Assembly (NCBI RefSeq): GCF_026151205.1
Contig: NC_087080.1
Location: forward strand, 2,025,096-2,089,095
Source: Bolinopsis microptera
Taxonomy: Eukaryota; Ctenophora; Tentaculata; Lobata; Bolinopsidae
DNA length: 64,000 nucleotides
Direction of reading: 5' to 3'
Below the pieces are notes generated by a model. That model searched no databases, was not told where the DNA came from, and was given only the letters and a program-made list of their open reading frames with translations. How positions within the stretch are numbered: the stretch's first letter is position 1; each line of letters begins with the position of its first letter. A program made the position numbers and the translations under genes. Shown here one piece after another: positions 44,801-56,099 of the stretch.

Positions 44801-47800
44801 AAAACCCACTTCCCGATGCTCCTGAAACCTGAAACTTTTTTTGCAGTCGATTTGGTCAACGTCTAGACGCCCTGAAAAATTTCAGATCTCTAACTCAATT
44901 TTAACATGGTTTTTAAGGCACCTGAATATGGCGATTTTGGGTTTTTTACCGAATTTCGTATAACAGTGCTGGCGAGTATTTTTACTATTTTATGCAAATT
45001 TCTTAAAAATCTCAACATAACTATTTTTATTCCTGTCATCTTTGACATCAAATTAGAATGTTTTGAACTAAAAATAAATCTGCTGAACGACTTCCGATGA
45101 GTCTTAATTCCTGAAAAACTCCTGCCGGAGGCGGCCGGAGTGCACGCTTCGCGTGCACGAAAGAGGCTTCCGACGAGTACCAAAGGGGTTATAATAGTAA
45201 AGAGGGTATAATAGTAAAGGGGGTACAATAGTAAAGGGGGTACATAGTATACCCCCAATAAAGACACCGCTCGTGCTTGCCAGCACTGTGATCGATATAT
45301 TCCAAATCAAATTTATCCTCTACCACGTACAAATCCGTAATTTAGTTTTCAACTATACTATCTGCAACAGCAGCACGTGGGCAGCACGTGAGCAGCACGT
45401 GAACAGATACAACTATATTCCGGGAGTAGCCGGATTGGTCGAGTAATCCTACTGCTAAGCAATAATTTTAAAATTGTGTTGCGTATTAACAGCAGGCTTG
45501 TTTAAAAGCACGGTAAATTGGCTTGATACTTGTTTGAACTGATAATTATCAACCTTTGAGGGTCATATCAAAGGTGTAGCATGCAAATTTGTGAATAGAA
45601 AAATTACCGGAGGCCTTGCAAAACGGAACAAAGTACAAGACGATACAAAGCTCATCATTCTATGACTGATGCCATTTTCTTAGCCGAAGTATTAGCTCAA
45701 AATACCCCCATCTGACCAACCACAAACTCGCCCACACAGCACACTATCACTTATACTTAAAGTTATTATCGAGCATCTTGGTTCATTTTCTTAACCTCAC
45801 CTACTGTATGATGAAGGCCAACGAAAAGAGCACAGGAGAAAATGTGTGTTTCCTAAAAGTGACGTCGAAGCAAGGGACGTGAAATTTGCTGGAAGAAGTT
45901 AGATATGATTAATGAACGCTCCTATGGCTATAGTTCCTATAGCTCAAATAACTTAAGAAAATGTGCTAATTCTCAGATTCGAGAGAGTTACAGTTTTTAT
46001 GTAAGAGCCTTATATACCCGACAAAACCTAAAAAGATGTGGCGATTCTCAGAACCGAAACTAATTTTAGGCCATCTTTCTGTTAAGACAATAAAAGCCTG
46101 ACAAACCCAACAAAACTGAACAAAATGTGGCAATTCTCAGGTAAGAGAGCAACTTCAGGAGGTGTTTATGTAAATGTGACAACACAGCTATCTCCATCCT
46201 GTAGAGTGAGTACATACAGTATATTATACTTTGTGTACCTCTAATGACCTCTAGCAACACTTACATATTATGTAATAGTAATACATTATACAATGACCTT
46301 TGAATAGGGACTTTTACCGCTCCCATTAAAACGCCCGCCCAAATTTAGAAAAATAAATCTTGCGAACGAGCTCTGAGGGCATGAAAGTAACTTAGATCAC
46401 TGTATTGTTAAACACTGATTCCGAATCACCCCCTTGACATAGGGTTAAAATGCTTTCCCGAGGAGCTATGGGCAAAACCTGGTTTGGTCAGTGGTCACGT
46501 TGTGGTTAGTGTTATGGTTATCTTTGGGGTCATGGTTAGGATTAGGATTGGGATTTAGGTATGACCGTTTAGTTGGACTGCAAAAGCGTAAAAGCCCAAT
46601 CCACGTGATGTTTTAAACATTTTTGGGCGAGCGAAATAATGTAAGCCGGACTTTGCAGCCACACAAATCTAATTTCCACTAAATGTAATATAATTCAACA
46701 TAAAACAATAACTTAATAATAACTGTCATCAACATTACTCATTGCTGGGTATATCTGCAATCTGAAATAGATCCGTTGCGTGTCGTGTCTAGTATATATT
46801 ATAACTTTGCGTGTCGTGTCTAGTACATATTATAACTTTAATTAAAATATATGTACACGATTTACTAGACACAGAAATTAGCATCGGTTAAACTAAGTAA
46901 GTAAAACGTCATTTTACTTAGAGAGATTATTTAAATACTGACGGTGAGAAACTACCCGCGCAATTCACAACTGGATTATGACCTTTTTTACCAAAGTTTC
47001 CCGCTTAAATTCACATTTCTACGTGGAGATAAGAAAATCTAATTTTGTGAGACGTCAGAATCTGAAAACAGAATTGATAAAACCGCCAAGCATGGAATAA
47101 ATTTTGTTACTACGCGATAAGAAACTCTACTGTCTTTTAAGTGAAATTAGTTACCTGCATGTATGGGTTACCAACTGGCAAAATGAGGATGAACCAAACA
47201 GAAAAAAGTCGTGTCTAACCATAAATCAAATGATAAATGGTTAGACTTAGATCCTGACGTAAAAGTACTGAGAAAATTAGAAATGAATACATATCATTAG
47301 AGCTCACTGGAAATACTTTTATTGGTAAGAAAAAGCGCAATTCAAAGAAAAGATGAAGGATTACTTCCTACTCAGTAATGGATGCATCGAAATTGAATTC
47401 AAGACAAGATCAGATTACAAATATAACATTTCACAGAGACGGACTAAAGAGGTCATGCTGTGGTCTCCAACACATAATGAGATCAAACAAACAATATTTG
47501 ATAACTTATACATCACGCCGCTTGGAAATGGCACTTCCACTATTGATGTTTAGACTAAAATTAGAGAGCACAATTCCAAAGTAATTTGTATTTTCTTGGA
47601 AAGTAAGTAGAAGTACCATTTCCTCAGAGGACAAAAGAACGTGATAGAACCTGATAGAATGACAAAAAGTAACGTACTGAAGTCAAGGGGGAATCAAGTT
47701 AGCTCATCTCGTGAGCGGTTGTAAGTGATTTTCTCACTGAGTGCAGTGGACGATTCATCAGTAGTTAGTGACTGTAGCTGTGATTGTGACTGTGATTGTG

Positions 47801-48471
47801 AATGTGACTGTGATAGCAGACACGTGTCTTCCCTCTAACTAACAAAGCTAAAGCTAAGCCATATATTTTATATTTAAAAATACAAAAGAGAAATAAATAT
47901 CTATAGGTAATAGGTATAGCCATAGGTTCTTATTACTTTATTATATTTAGTCTTACCCAAAAATCATGAAAGGTCGGCTGCTGATGATTGAGATGTCAGC
48001 CACGTAGCCAGAATCCTCTGACAGGCCAGCCTCGGCTAAGGGCCTGTTGTGCTAAAAGGGCGAAGACTCCGGAAAGTTTTTGAGAAAATGTAATTACGTT
48101 CCTTCATTATCCGGCATCTTAAACACAGAAATAGCCATAGATATAAACGTTAGCCTTAGAGAGGTGATATTTTAGCTTTTTTTACGGATTATCCTTATTA
48201 ATTTGTAGAGAAATCGGTGGTGTTTTGAAATTAACATGGGGTCCTTGAACTTTATAGTCACTAAGTTCAAGGACCCCATGTTAATGCAAAGGTAGAGGAA
48301 AAAGAACGGTAAGAACCATACATCAACCAGGCACACCAAACAGTTTAATCTTCCTTCTTGACTGGACAGAGTTAACTGAAATTTAGAGTTACCTCCGATG
48401 TCGGAGTCATGTCTGAAGGCTCCACATGTACGTGGCTGTGGTGATTTGTAATCATGCAAAGACCGTATTCA
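41875..48471 (-). CDS. Multi-exon gene of unknown function, four 3' exons
   Basis: Predicted minus-strand exons: 48471-48393, 48051-47957, 42626-42470 and 41955-41875 (stop TAA 41877-41875). All junctions are AG/GT, and the phases match throughout (1+78 nt; 93+2; 1+156; 81), which is unlikely by chance. The visible product is about 136 residues. It begins in the middle (a 5' exon is missing), passes through HNRPLAEAGLSEDSGYV, a Gln/Asn/Thr/Ser-rich low-complexity part (MFKQQTATNGNK...), and ends in a compact Cys-rich tail, KCFCGKQHSGGRRECSWFC. The tail has four Cys and one His and might bind zinc. I do not recognise the family. Other exons may hide in the 5.3-kb intron. Confidence 0.65.
41991..42345. 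mobile_element. 355-bp relative of the 25062 inverted-end element, intronic
   Basis: The left end ACCTTACGAGACATATTTAA is identical to the element at 25062. Internal CGGACTACCAAAA..TTAGGTCACC and TTTACTATCA...AATATGATTCATC blocks also match. The right end (CATCTCGTAAG at 42335-42345) is degenerate. It lies inside the last intron of the minus-strand gene. Confidence 0.6.
43210..43723. mobile_element. Foldback element: 152-bp near-perfect inverted arms, 210-bp loop
   Basis: 43210-43361 and 43572-43723 are reverse complements with no mismatch that I found by eye. The spacer 43362-43571 is unique. It could be a foldback-type MITE or a recent inverted duplication. Transcribed from the gene that contains it in an intron, it would form a 152-bp double-stranded stem, a possible source of endogenous siRNA. 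No target duplication was identified. Confidence 0.8.
43724..45170. other. Intronic AT-rich stretch without genes
   Basis: It contains two more CRE palindromes (44578-44585 and 44599-44606). A GC-rich perfect hairpin GTGCACGC-TTC-GCGTGCAC lies at about 45139-45157. No exon with usable splice sites was seen. Confidence 0.45.
45187..45248 (+). repeat. 18-19-bp minisatellite, three to four copies
   Basis: Units of the form ATAATAGTAAAGGGGGTAC repeat in tandem. The array lies within the large intron of the minus-strand gene. Confidence 0.75.
45374..45401. promoter_or_regulatory. Three E-boxes (CACGTG) at exact 11-bp spacing
   Basis: CACGTG occurs at 45374-45379, 45385-45390 and 45396-45401, each inside an AGCAGCACGTGNGC-like unit. 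CACGTG is the site for bHLH(-Zip) factors such as Myc/Max, USF and CLOCK. The 11-bp phase places all three on one face of the helix. Function is inferred only. Confidence 0.4.
46493..46560 (+). repeat. Degenerate GGTTAGG-type repeat
   Basis: Irregular TGGTTAGTGTTATGG, TGGTTAGGATTAGG words form a short, imperfect G/T-rich repeat that loosely resembles telomere-like sequence. Too degenerate and too short to be a telomere. Confidence 0.45.
46776..46838 (+). repeat. 31-bp tandem duplication
   Basis: The unit TTGCGTGTCGTGTCTAGTAY and the sequence after it occur twice with period 31 and one difference. Confidence 0.8.
47773..47815 (+). repeat. TGTGAY-type microsatellite
   Basis: About seven imperfect copies of GTGAYTGT. 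The array lies in the large intron, about 140 bp from the exon at 47957. Confidence 0.7.
48230..48285. ncRNA. Perfect 23-bp hairpin with 10-nt loop, intronic
   Basis: 48230-48252 and 48263-48285 are exact reverse complements (ATTAACATGGGGTCCTTGAA...). The loop is TATAGTCACT. It lies inside the 341-bp intron between the exons at 48393-48471 and 47957-48051. The stem length fits a short-hairpin or miRNA-like precursor, but perfect pairing is also expected of a tiny palindromic MITE. No expression evidence is available. Confidence 0.4.
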
Positions 48472-49364
48472 CTATTTAAAAGGATAATTCAAAGAATAAA
48501 TTATTCTAGGAAAATCACGTATGGTGCTGATTCCATAAAATTAAGTTTAAGCCATCGAAATTCTTAGAATAAAAAAGAATTTCTCAGGAAATTAATAAAT
48601 ACAGGATAAACCTAATGATATATAATCTCCTCATTCGATAGATGTTTTCTAAAAATGAATTGACTAATACAAAATTGCATTAACCATGCCGGGCCGGAAC
48701 TAAGAAAGTCCTTCAGCGAGTTAAGGGCTTGGTGCACGGATGCTGATAACGAAACTTATTTCTAATATATACACTATTATATTCAGGGTGATTCAAAAAG
48801 GGATTTTAAATGGCCATCATTTGTTATGACACAAATTATAAGTCATGATCAAATGAGAAGCAAGCATAATATTCAGCCTAAGGAGGTTTTAACAGACTGC
48901 CAATCACTGCCGGACTGACCTGTGGATAGCTAGCTAGCCAGACAAGTATAAGTAACTAGGGCAGATAGTATCTTCGTTGTCATTCTGAATATTCATTATC
49001 CAAGTACGAGTAACCGACTTTTAGTCTTGGTGTAGATGGTAAAAGGATCGTCAAAAGAAACAAACCCAATCACTTGAAGAATAACAAGAGCTGATGAAAA
49101 TGAAAGGAGACTGTGGTAAATATAGAAAACATAACTGGAAATTATAGTATAACTATAAGACAAACAAAATGTATACAATAGTCAGCTTATACCCATATTT
49201 TAGATTCACTACATCAGACACGGAGTTATAATTACATTTGATTAGCTGAACTTATAGCATGTACTTATAATTACTGTACTTGTAGTTAAATGTAGTTGTA
49301 TTACCAGTATTATTAGTCATGATGACTAATGAGTAATGGTGTTATCATATTCATGGTGTTATTA
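48472..49364. other. Region upstream of the known exons of the minus-strand gene
   Basis: An additional 5' exon should exist because the first visible exon begins with one base of a split codon. A minus-strand frame at about 49000-49090 (reading ...IGFVSFDDPFTIYTK) has coding character, but I found no good donor site, so I do not call it. Nothing else was recognised. Confidence 0.35.
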
Positions 49365-50277
49365 CGGGGGTGATGCAACGTCAATTAATGTCAATTAATG
49401 TCAATTAATATCAATTAATGTCAATTAATGTCAATTAATGTCAATGTCAGTTTTACAAAATTTTGGAATACTGACATTAATTGACACGATATTTTTCGAC
49501 CAGAGATTATGTAGTTCTACCATATTTTTAGCACTTTAGAACGTTTATATCATCAATTTATTCACTACTATCACATATGGAAATGTGAAATGTGAAAAAA
49601 TTCAGATCATTAAACAATAAAACTAAAATAATACGGTTTTCCGAAATTTAATTTTCTTAAATGGGCGTGGCCATCCAAGGGCGTGGTTTTCAACATCATC
49701 AGAATTTAGAACCCACTAAACGAAATGCCTTCATGACATTTATATTTGAATAACGAATCTTAAACAGCTAACATTACTCCTTCATACTAAAAAAGCCGAT
49801 TCTAAATATTTTACCTGTATAAGAAAACAATTGACATACGTTGCATGCCACTTTTCGCGCGCGAAGCGCGCGCCGCCGAAGTATCAAGAAAACAATAAAA
49901 TATGGGCGCGGCCGGTGGGGACCGAAGATGGAAGAGTTGGAAGCTGAAATTTTTTTTGGTGGTCTTTGAACCTAAGGATCAACAGATAAGAACATACTCA
50001 TAATTATTCAAGGACTTTGTTTTTTTGAACCGGTCTAACTTACATGATAGACGTGAATATCTTGAATATGTATCGAATAATGATAATCTCAAATTTCAAG
50101 ACAAATTAATGTCAATTAATGTCAATTAATGTCAATTAATGTCAATTAATGTCAATTAATGTCAATTAATGTCAATTAATGTCAATTAATGTCAATTAAT
50201 GTCAATTAATGTCAATGTCAGTTTGGGGTTTTTATGGAATACTGACATTAATTGACGTTGCATCACCCCCGTTATTA
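49359..50277. mobile_element. 0.9-kb MITE with 26-bp inverted ends and 10-bp arrays at both ends
   Basis: The ends 49365-49390 and 50246-50271 are exact inverted repeats (outermost CGGGGGTGATGCAACGTCAA). They are flanked by TTATTA on both sides (49359-49364, 50272-50277), a 6-bp target duplication, or 7 bp if the neighbouring G is counted. Next to each end is an array of TCAATTAATG: six copies at 49381-49440 and about eleven at 50102-50211. Each array is followed by a TCAATGTCAGTTT ... GGAATACTGACATTAATTGA hairpin. The interior has a GC palindrome (CGCGCGCGAAGCGCGCG, about 49856-49872). No transposase, so it is non-autonomous; the superfamily is unknown. Confidence 0.8.
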
Positions 50278-50279
50278 GT

Positions 50280-50440
50280 ATTACATGGTGTTAACTGTTA
50301 CTATGGTGATACTATAATGTTATTATGGTGATATAATGGTGTTACTATGGTGTTACTATGGTGTTCTTACTGGGCGGCGCTCAGCCTGTCATTCCACCGA
50401 ATCTTTATTATGAACATAATAGCCTGGGGTCCCCAGGTAA
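50280..50440. repeat. TTACTATGGTG minisatellite and inverted copy of the 23443 repeat
   Basis: 50290-50365 repeats ATGGTGTTACT-type words. 50366-50440 is the reverse complement of the dispersed repeat at 23443-23555 (CTGGGCGGCGCTCAGCC, AGCCTGGGGTCCC). Confidence 0.6.
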
Positions 50441-50735
50441 TGGTGTTCAGGAAGCTTGAAAAGAGCGCCGCGCACAGGGACTGGCGTGCCAGGTTACTTT
50501 ATGTGCTCTTTCGTTTATAAATAGATGTTATTATATAAGGAGAGTCTGTGTGCCAGAGCTGAGTTGTAGCATTCTGTATAATTTTATAATTACACTTACA
50601 GACGATACTGTCGTTTTTTGTTATCTTCACCTTGGCACAAAGTGATTTATCGAGGATAATGTCCGATGAAATAATGAATATATGCATTCTTCAGAGCAGA
50701 CTGTAATACAGCATTCTCCGCAACTTTATTTTTAG

Positions 50736-51115
50736 ATAAAAACTCCCTCCCAACCAAATCAATTAAATGTGAAATTTGGGGGATAGACGAAGAAGGGATA
50801 GAAGAAACATGGTCTATTAGACCAAGTCCCTGTTGGTATGACTATGACGACCCCAAAACCATTAGGAAAAGCTTTGCCAATTTTGAGGTCGTTAATTTCC
50901 ATGATCTAAAGATAAAGAGAGTCATTAAATGTGTCGAGCGTACTAGCTCCATTGATTACTTTGTGAGTTGAATTGGAAACTGTATGTTGTTGTCTATTTT
51001 TTTTTAACAGACAGATTCATGCCACAAACGACCGCTCATCATGATCGATGACGGACAAATATTTGGGCAAAATGTCAACAATTTCATCAAAAGAGCCGGG
51101 CTTCCTAAATTTTAG
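50736..51115 (+). CDS. 3' end of a host gene of unknown function, two exons, 48-bp intron
   Basis: Exon 50736-50962 follows a TTTATTTTTAG acceptor and ends at TTT/GTGAGT. The intron 50963-51010 is only 48 bp and ends TTTTTTTTTAACAG. Exon 51011-51115 ends in TAG. Joining keeps the frame and gives 109 residues: KCEIWGIDEEGIEETWSIR ... YDYDDPKTIRKSF ... CVERTSSIDYF, then TDSCHKRPLIMIDDGQIFGQ ... GLPKF. Poly(A) signals AATAAA lie at 51166-51171 and 51194-51199. Upstream exons were not found between 50440 and 50736. No family was recognised; composition is that of an ordinary soluble protein. Confidence 0.68.
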
Positions 51116-51165
51116 GTTGGAAAAATGGGGAGTCTAGAATTATAAAGGGCAGTTTAGTCTTGCTA

Positions 51166-51199
51166 AATAAAAGAAGAATTCATGTTTTGTTCAAATAAA
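51166..51199 (+). terminator. Two poly(A) signals (AATAAA)
   Basis: AATAAA at 51166-51171 and 51194-51199, 51 and 79 bp after the stop codon of the plus-strand gene. A small palindrome GTGAACGT-ACGGA-ACGTTCAC follows at 51311-51331, just before the gap. Confidence 0.6.
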
Positions 51200-51345
51200 T
51201 GTTCTATAAAGTGTGATATTGTCAAACATAAATACAGACCAACTGTTGGTAAATTCTGAGCAAAAACCGTTCATTATTAATTTTTATTATTAATATTAAG
51301 CTTAGTTGTAGTGAACGTACGGAACGTTCACTAAAAATAGTTTGT

Positions 51346-51445
51346 NNNNNNNNNNNNNNNNNNNNNNNNNNNNNNNNNNNNNNNNNNNNNNNNNNNNNNN
51401 NNNNNNNNNNNNNNNNNNNNNNNNNNNNNNNNNNNNNNNNNNNNN
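51346..51445. other. Scaffold gap (100 N)
   Basis: A second gap of exactly 100 N. Translations across it are meaningless. Confidence 0.99.
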
Positions 51446-54130
51446 TGGGGGGGAAAGGGGTGAGGGTAAAAGGGGAGGGTGTCGACAAGTGGCTAACCCG
51501 GGCGGGAAAAGTAAATAAAAACTCAAAACTTTCAACCGGTGAAATCCAAAATACCCTCTCAATTTTTCTCACCCCACACCGATTTTAACCCCCGGTAAAA
51601 AAAATAGTTTTTTTCAACTACCTTTTACTCTATTTATAGTTCACTACCTTTTAAAATTTGTATTAAACTCCCCAAATTTTCTTTTTCCCGGTAATAACCA
51701 CCCGATTTTTAAGGGGCCAAACCTGGGGGACAGACTTTTAAAAACCTCTGGGAGTACTTTTTTACTTAAAACAGTTTTTTTCTCTGGAAAAAAACCCTCT
51801 TTGTTAATAACCCTGAATAAAAACCCCCCCCTTTTTTCCCCCCTTTAAAAAAATACCGGGTTTAAAAAATGGAAACAGTGAAAACTACCAGGAAAACCCC
51901 CCGTTTTTGCCGGGGAAAAACCCGAAAAAAAAAAAAAAACCCCCGAAAAGATTTTTTCCAATAACCCTATTTTTTCAAATAAAAAACCCCTTTTAAAAAA
52001 AAAAGGCCCTTTAAAAAACCCCTTTTGGGGGACGAAGGGGTCTTTTTTGGGGATCACCTTTTTTTGGGGGGCTATAGGGGGGGACAAACCAAAAAATATT
52101 TTAAAAACCGCCTAAAAAACTCTCGCAATATGCTCAAAAAATTGATTGGGGTACTAGGGGGGGACTTTCCAGGCGAGGGACCCAATTAATCACTAAAAAT
52201 TTAAAATTTGGGGGACTAAATTGTTTCGTTTTTTAATTGGAAAAATTTATTTCACTTAACTTTTTGCCTTGTTGGGGGAAAAATTTTTAAATTTTATGTG
52301 GGGGTTTAAATTTTTTTTGGGGGAAAACAAAAAATTTGGGGGCCGGGGAAAAACGTTTTCCCCTTTGGGGGAAAAATTTTGAAAAAAAGGCCCCGGGGTT
52401 TGGTTTTAACCCCAAAATTTTTCCCCCCAAAAACAAAAGCTGGGGGGAACGCTTGTTTACTAATTTGGGGCGGTTGGGGCCTTTACAAAACCCTTTTCCT
52501 TTTTTCCGGGGTTTTCGCAAAAAGGGGGCCCCCAAAAAAAACCCGGTTTTTTTTGGGGGTTTTTAAACTTCTAAAACCCCCAAAAAAAGGGTTTTAATTT
52601 TTGGAAAAAAAAAACCTTGTGGGGGCTTTTAATTTAAAAAAAAAAACCCCCAAAAAGGGATAAAAATTTTTTTTTTTTTTCCCTGGTTGGGATTTTAAAA
52701 ATTTTTTTTGGGGAAATTTTAAAAGGGGAAATTTTTTGGGGGTTAAATTAAAGGGAACCCTCCGGGGGCTCACTTTTGTTTTTTTAAAACGGCAAGGGGC
52801 CCCCCTAGGGTAAATTTCGGGGGAAATTTCCCAACCCCCTTTAAAAAAAACAGGGGAAAACTTTTCTTTTAATTTCCCAAAAAAAAATTTTGGGGGCCTT
52901 TTTCCCCAAGGCAAGGGGTTAATTTAAATCATTTAAAACGGGCAAAAAAAAAAAACGGTTTAAAGGGGGGTTAAATTAGGGGGGCCCCCTTGGGGGCCCC
53001 AAAAAAAAATTTGGGAAAAATTTTTAAAAATTTTCCCCAATTGTTGTAAAAAAACTTTTCCCCAAAAAATTTTTTTGGGTAAAAAAAAAAAACTTTGTTT
53101 TTTTATTTTTGGCCCTTTTAATTTTCCTGAAACCGTTGTTTTTAACCCTTTTTTTAAATTCGACCCCAAACGGGGTTCCCCAATAAGGGCCCCCATTTGG
53201 GGGAATTTTTTAAACCCCAGGGGTCTTTTTAATTTTTTCAGGGTTTTTTCCACCTTTTCCAAGGAAAGGGGCCCACTCTTTTAAGGTTTTAAAAATTCCC
53301 ACAAAAAACCCCCCCCCCCCGGGGGGGTTTAAACCAAAAAAAAAGCCCCCCTTTGGGGGGATCCGGGGCCCCAAACTGAAGGGCATTTTTCTTTCCATTT
53401 TCCATAAAAAAAAAGCGGGGGTGGAAAAAAACCCCCCCCGGGGGGGACGGGGCCTTTTGGGGGCCGGGGGTTTGGGCGTCCTGGATTTGGGTTTGGGTGG
53501 GCCGGGGGAAATCTTTTTTTTTTTAACCGAAAGGGCCCCCGGGGGGGGCCTTTGGTGGGGCCCAAAAAAGGGGGAAAAAGGAGTTTTGGGCCCCCCTGGG
53601 TTTTCCAAAATTTTTGGGTTTGGGAAAAATTTTTAACCCCCTTTTTTAATGTTTTTGGGTTTGGCTTTTTTTAGGTTTCTTTTTACTTTTTTCTTTTCCC
53701 AATTTTTCCCGGAAATTTTTGGGGGGTATGGGGGGCCCTTGTTTTTAAAAAAACCCGTTTTGGGGGGGACCCCCCGGGGGCCCCCCCCACGGGGGGGGTT
53801 TTTCCTTTTTTTAGGGGTTCACTCAAAAAAAAAAATTCCCCCCTAAAACCCAAAAGTTTTTTTCCCCGGAGATTATTTCCTGAAAAACCTTGGGGGTTTA
53901 AAAATAGGGGGAAAAGAAGGGGGCGGTAAAATTTGGGGGGCATTATTTTTTAAACCCCCAAATTTTTTCCCAAAATCTGTTTGCCTTTTCCAAAAAAGTT
54001 AAAAGGGGGGAAATTTAAAATATTTTAAAACCCCCAAAATTTTTGCTTTTTTTCCCGGGGTTGGGCCCTTCCCACCCCCCCCCACCCGGGCCTTTTTGGG
54101 GAAAAAGGAAAGGGGAAAAAAGGGAAAAAA

Positions 54131-54164
<34 letters not shown>

Positions 54165-55790
54165 TTTGGGCGGGGCGGGGGGGTTTTCCCCCAAACCTTC
54201 AAATTTTCCTCAGAAAAAAATTTTAACCCCCGGTTTTTTTGGGTTTTTTTAAAACCCCCAAAAAACCCGGGGGGAAAGCTTTTCCAAAAAACGGAAAAAA
54301 AAGGTTTTTTATTTAAAAACCCGGGGGGGGAGGGGGTTTTTTAAAATTTGTTTTTTAGGGCTAGTGTAAAATTTTTTGGGGGAACTTTTAAAAAGGTTTT
54401 ATTGTTATTTTTGGGGGGGGGGCCGGGGGGGGTTAAAAAAATTGCCCCAAATAAGTGATTAGGGAAATATTTTTAAAACCGGCCCCTGGGGAAATTTTAA
54501 AAGGAAAAGGGAGGCGGGGGAAATTTGGGGGGTTGGGATTTGGGGCCCACCCCCATAAAAAAAATCAAAAATTGGGGGGGCCCGGGGTTTTTTTTTTTTT
54601 TTTTTCCCTTTTGGGCCCTTTTTTTTAGGGGTTTGGGGGAAAAAAGGATGGGGCACGTTGTTTTTTTTACCCTCCCCGGGGGAAAACTTTTAGGGGGCAT
54701 GTAAAAATCAGCAAATTTTAAAAACCCCCACCTTTTTCCTTTTCAACCCAAATTTTCGTTTCCTTTTAATTTTTCCCCCAGTTGATTGGGGGGGGGGCGT
54801 GGTTTCTTCCCGTTTTCCCCCCTTTGAAAATCCAGGATTTCATGGAGGGTTTTAGGGGTTTTCTTTCCCCCCCCGGGGGGTTTTTTTTCCCGGGGGGAAA
54901 TTTAAAAAAAGGGGTTTTAGGGGGGTTTTTGTTTTTTTCGGGGAATGGTTGGAAGGGGGGCCAGGGGATTTTATTAAAATTTTAAAGGGGTCGGTTAAAA
55001 CCTTTTTCCGGGGTGGGTTTTTGTTTTTGGGACCCCGGGTTGTTTCCGTTTTAAAAAGGAAATTTTAAAATTCAAACCCCGGTTTTCCCAGGGAAGGAAA
55101 AAGGGGGGGCCCCAAAGGGGATTTTTTAACCCGGGGGTTTTTTTTTTATTTTAATTTTTTGTTTTAAAATTTTTTCCCCAAAAAACTTTTTTAAAATTTT
55201 AAAATTTAAAATTTCCCAAATTTTTGGGGATTTTTTTAGGGGGGGGCCCCGTTTAAGGGGACCCTTTTTTAAAAAGGGGTTTTTTTTTTTGGGCAGGTTT
55301 TAGGGATGGTTTTCCCTTTGGTTTGGGGGGGGGCCCCCAATTTTTGGCACTTTTGGATGCCCATTGTTTTTTTTTGGGGCCTTAAATTTTTCCAAAAAAA
55401 ATTTTAATTTTTTGGAAATTTTTTTTTGTAGTTTAAAAAAGGCCCAAAGTGGGGCCGAGGGGGGGCCCTTTTTAAGGGGGCCCCGGGGAAATTTTCCTCT
55501 TTTTTTTAAAAAGGGTTTTAGGGGCCCCACCACCAGTTTATTGGCCCCCCTTTTATATTTTTTAAATTTTTGCAAAACCGGCTTTTTTTCCCCTTTTTTT
55601 TAACTTTCCTTTTTTTTTCCCAAGGAATTTTAAAGGGGCCGGGGAAAAAAATCCCTTTTTTGAGGGGGGTTTTGTTTTGGGGGGCCCCCGGGGGGCCCCG
55701 GGGGGGGGGTTTCTTTTAATGGGGGGGGGACCCTACCCTGTATTTTTTAAAAAAAAAAAAAAAAAGGGGGGGGGGTTTGGACCCGGACGA
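51446..55790. other. Low-quality contig start, homopolymer-distorted; no reliable genes
   Basis: Even more extreme than 27-40 kb: almost every base is part of a run of three or more. All short frames with Pro/Lys/Phe/Gly-rich products are artefacts. Quality improves to the right from about 55.8 kb. Confidence 0.85.
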
Positions 55791-56099
55791 GAGGGTCGTA
55801 TCCCGACCATAGCTGTATCTTTTAAAGTAAACCGAGATACAGATTAGCTTTTTTGGATATCTCATTTTGCTGTTTAAAAAGTGACCTAGTGTGTTAAAAC
55901 GGCATCAAATAATCAGCAAACTTTAAAAACTCGTTCGTCCCTAATGGGTTTAAAAGGACCCCAATTTTGCATGATTCCAATTTTAAAAGGGTTACTTTTT
56001 AAAGCAGTTCAAAAAAAAAAAACAATCTATTATATTTTTCTGGTCCAGGAATAAACCACAAATTCAGGCTTATCAATGAATCCTTTTTTCTTGATTGTC

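Noticed and set aside
46493-46560. Telomere-like GGTTAGG words
   Set aside because: Irregular and under 70 bp; no continuous telomeric unit.
48996-49178. Possible additional 5' exon of the minus-strand gene
   Set aside because: A coding-like frame exists near 49000-49090, but no donor site in the needed phase was found.
49381-49440. CRISPR-like array
   Set aside because: Units are contiguous 10-mers with no spacers, in animal-type DNA; it is a minisatellite within a MITE.
51222-51572. Minus-strand frames crossing the second N gap
   Set aside because: They translate undetermined bases and join two contigs whose adjacency is not established.
53210-54250. Proline/lysine/phenylalanine/glycine-rich frames
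   Set aside because: Almost all bases lie in homopolymer runs; composition follows the runs, not coding.
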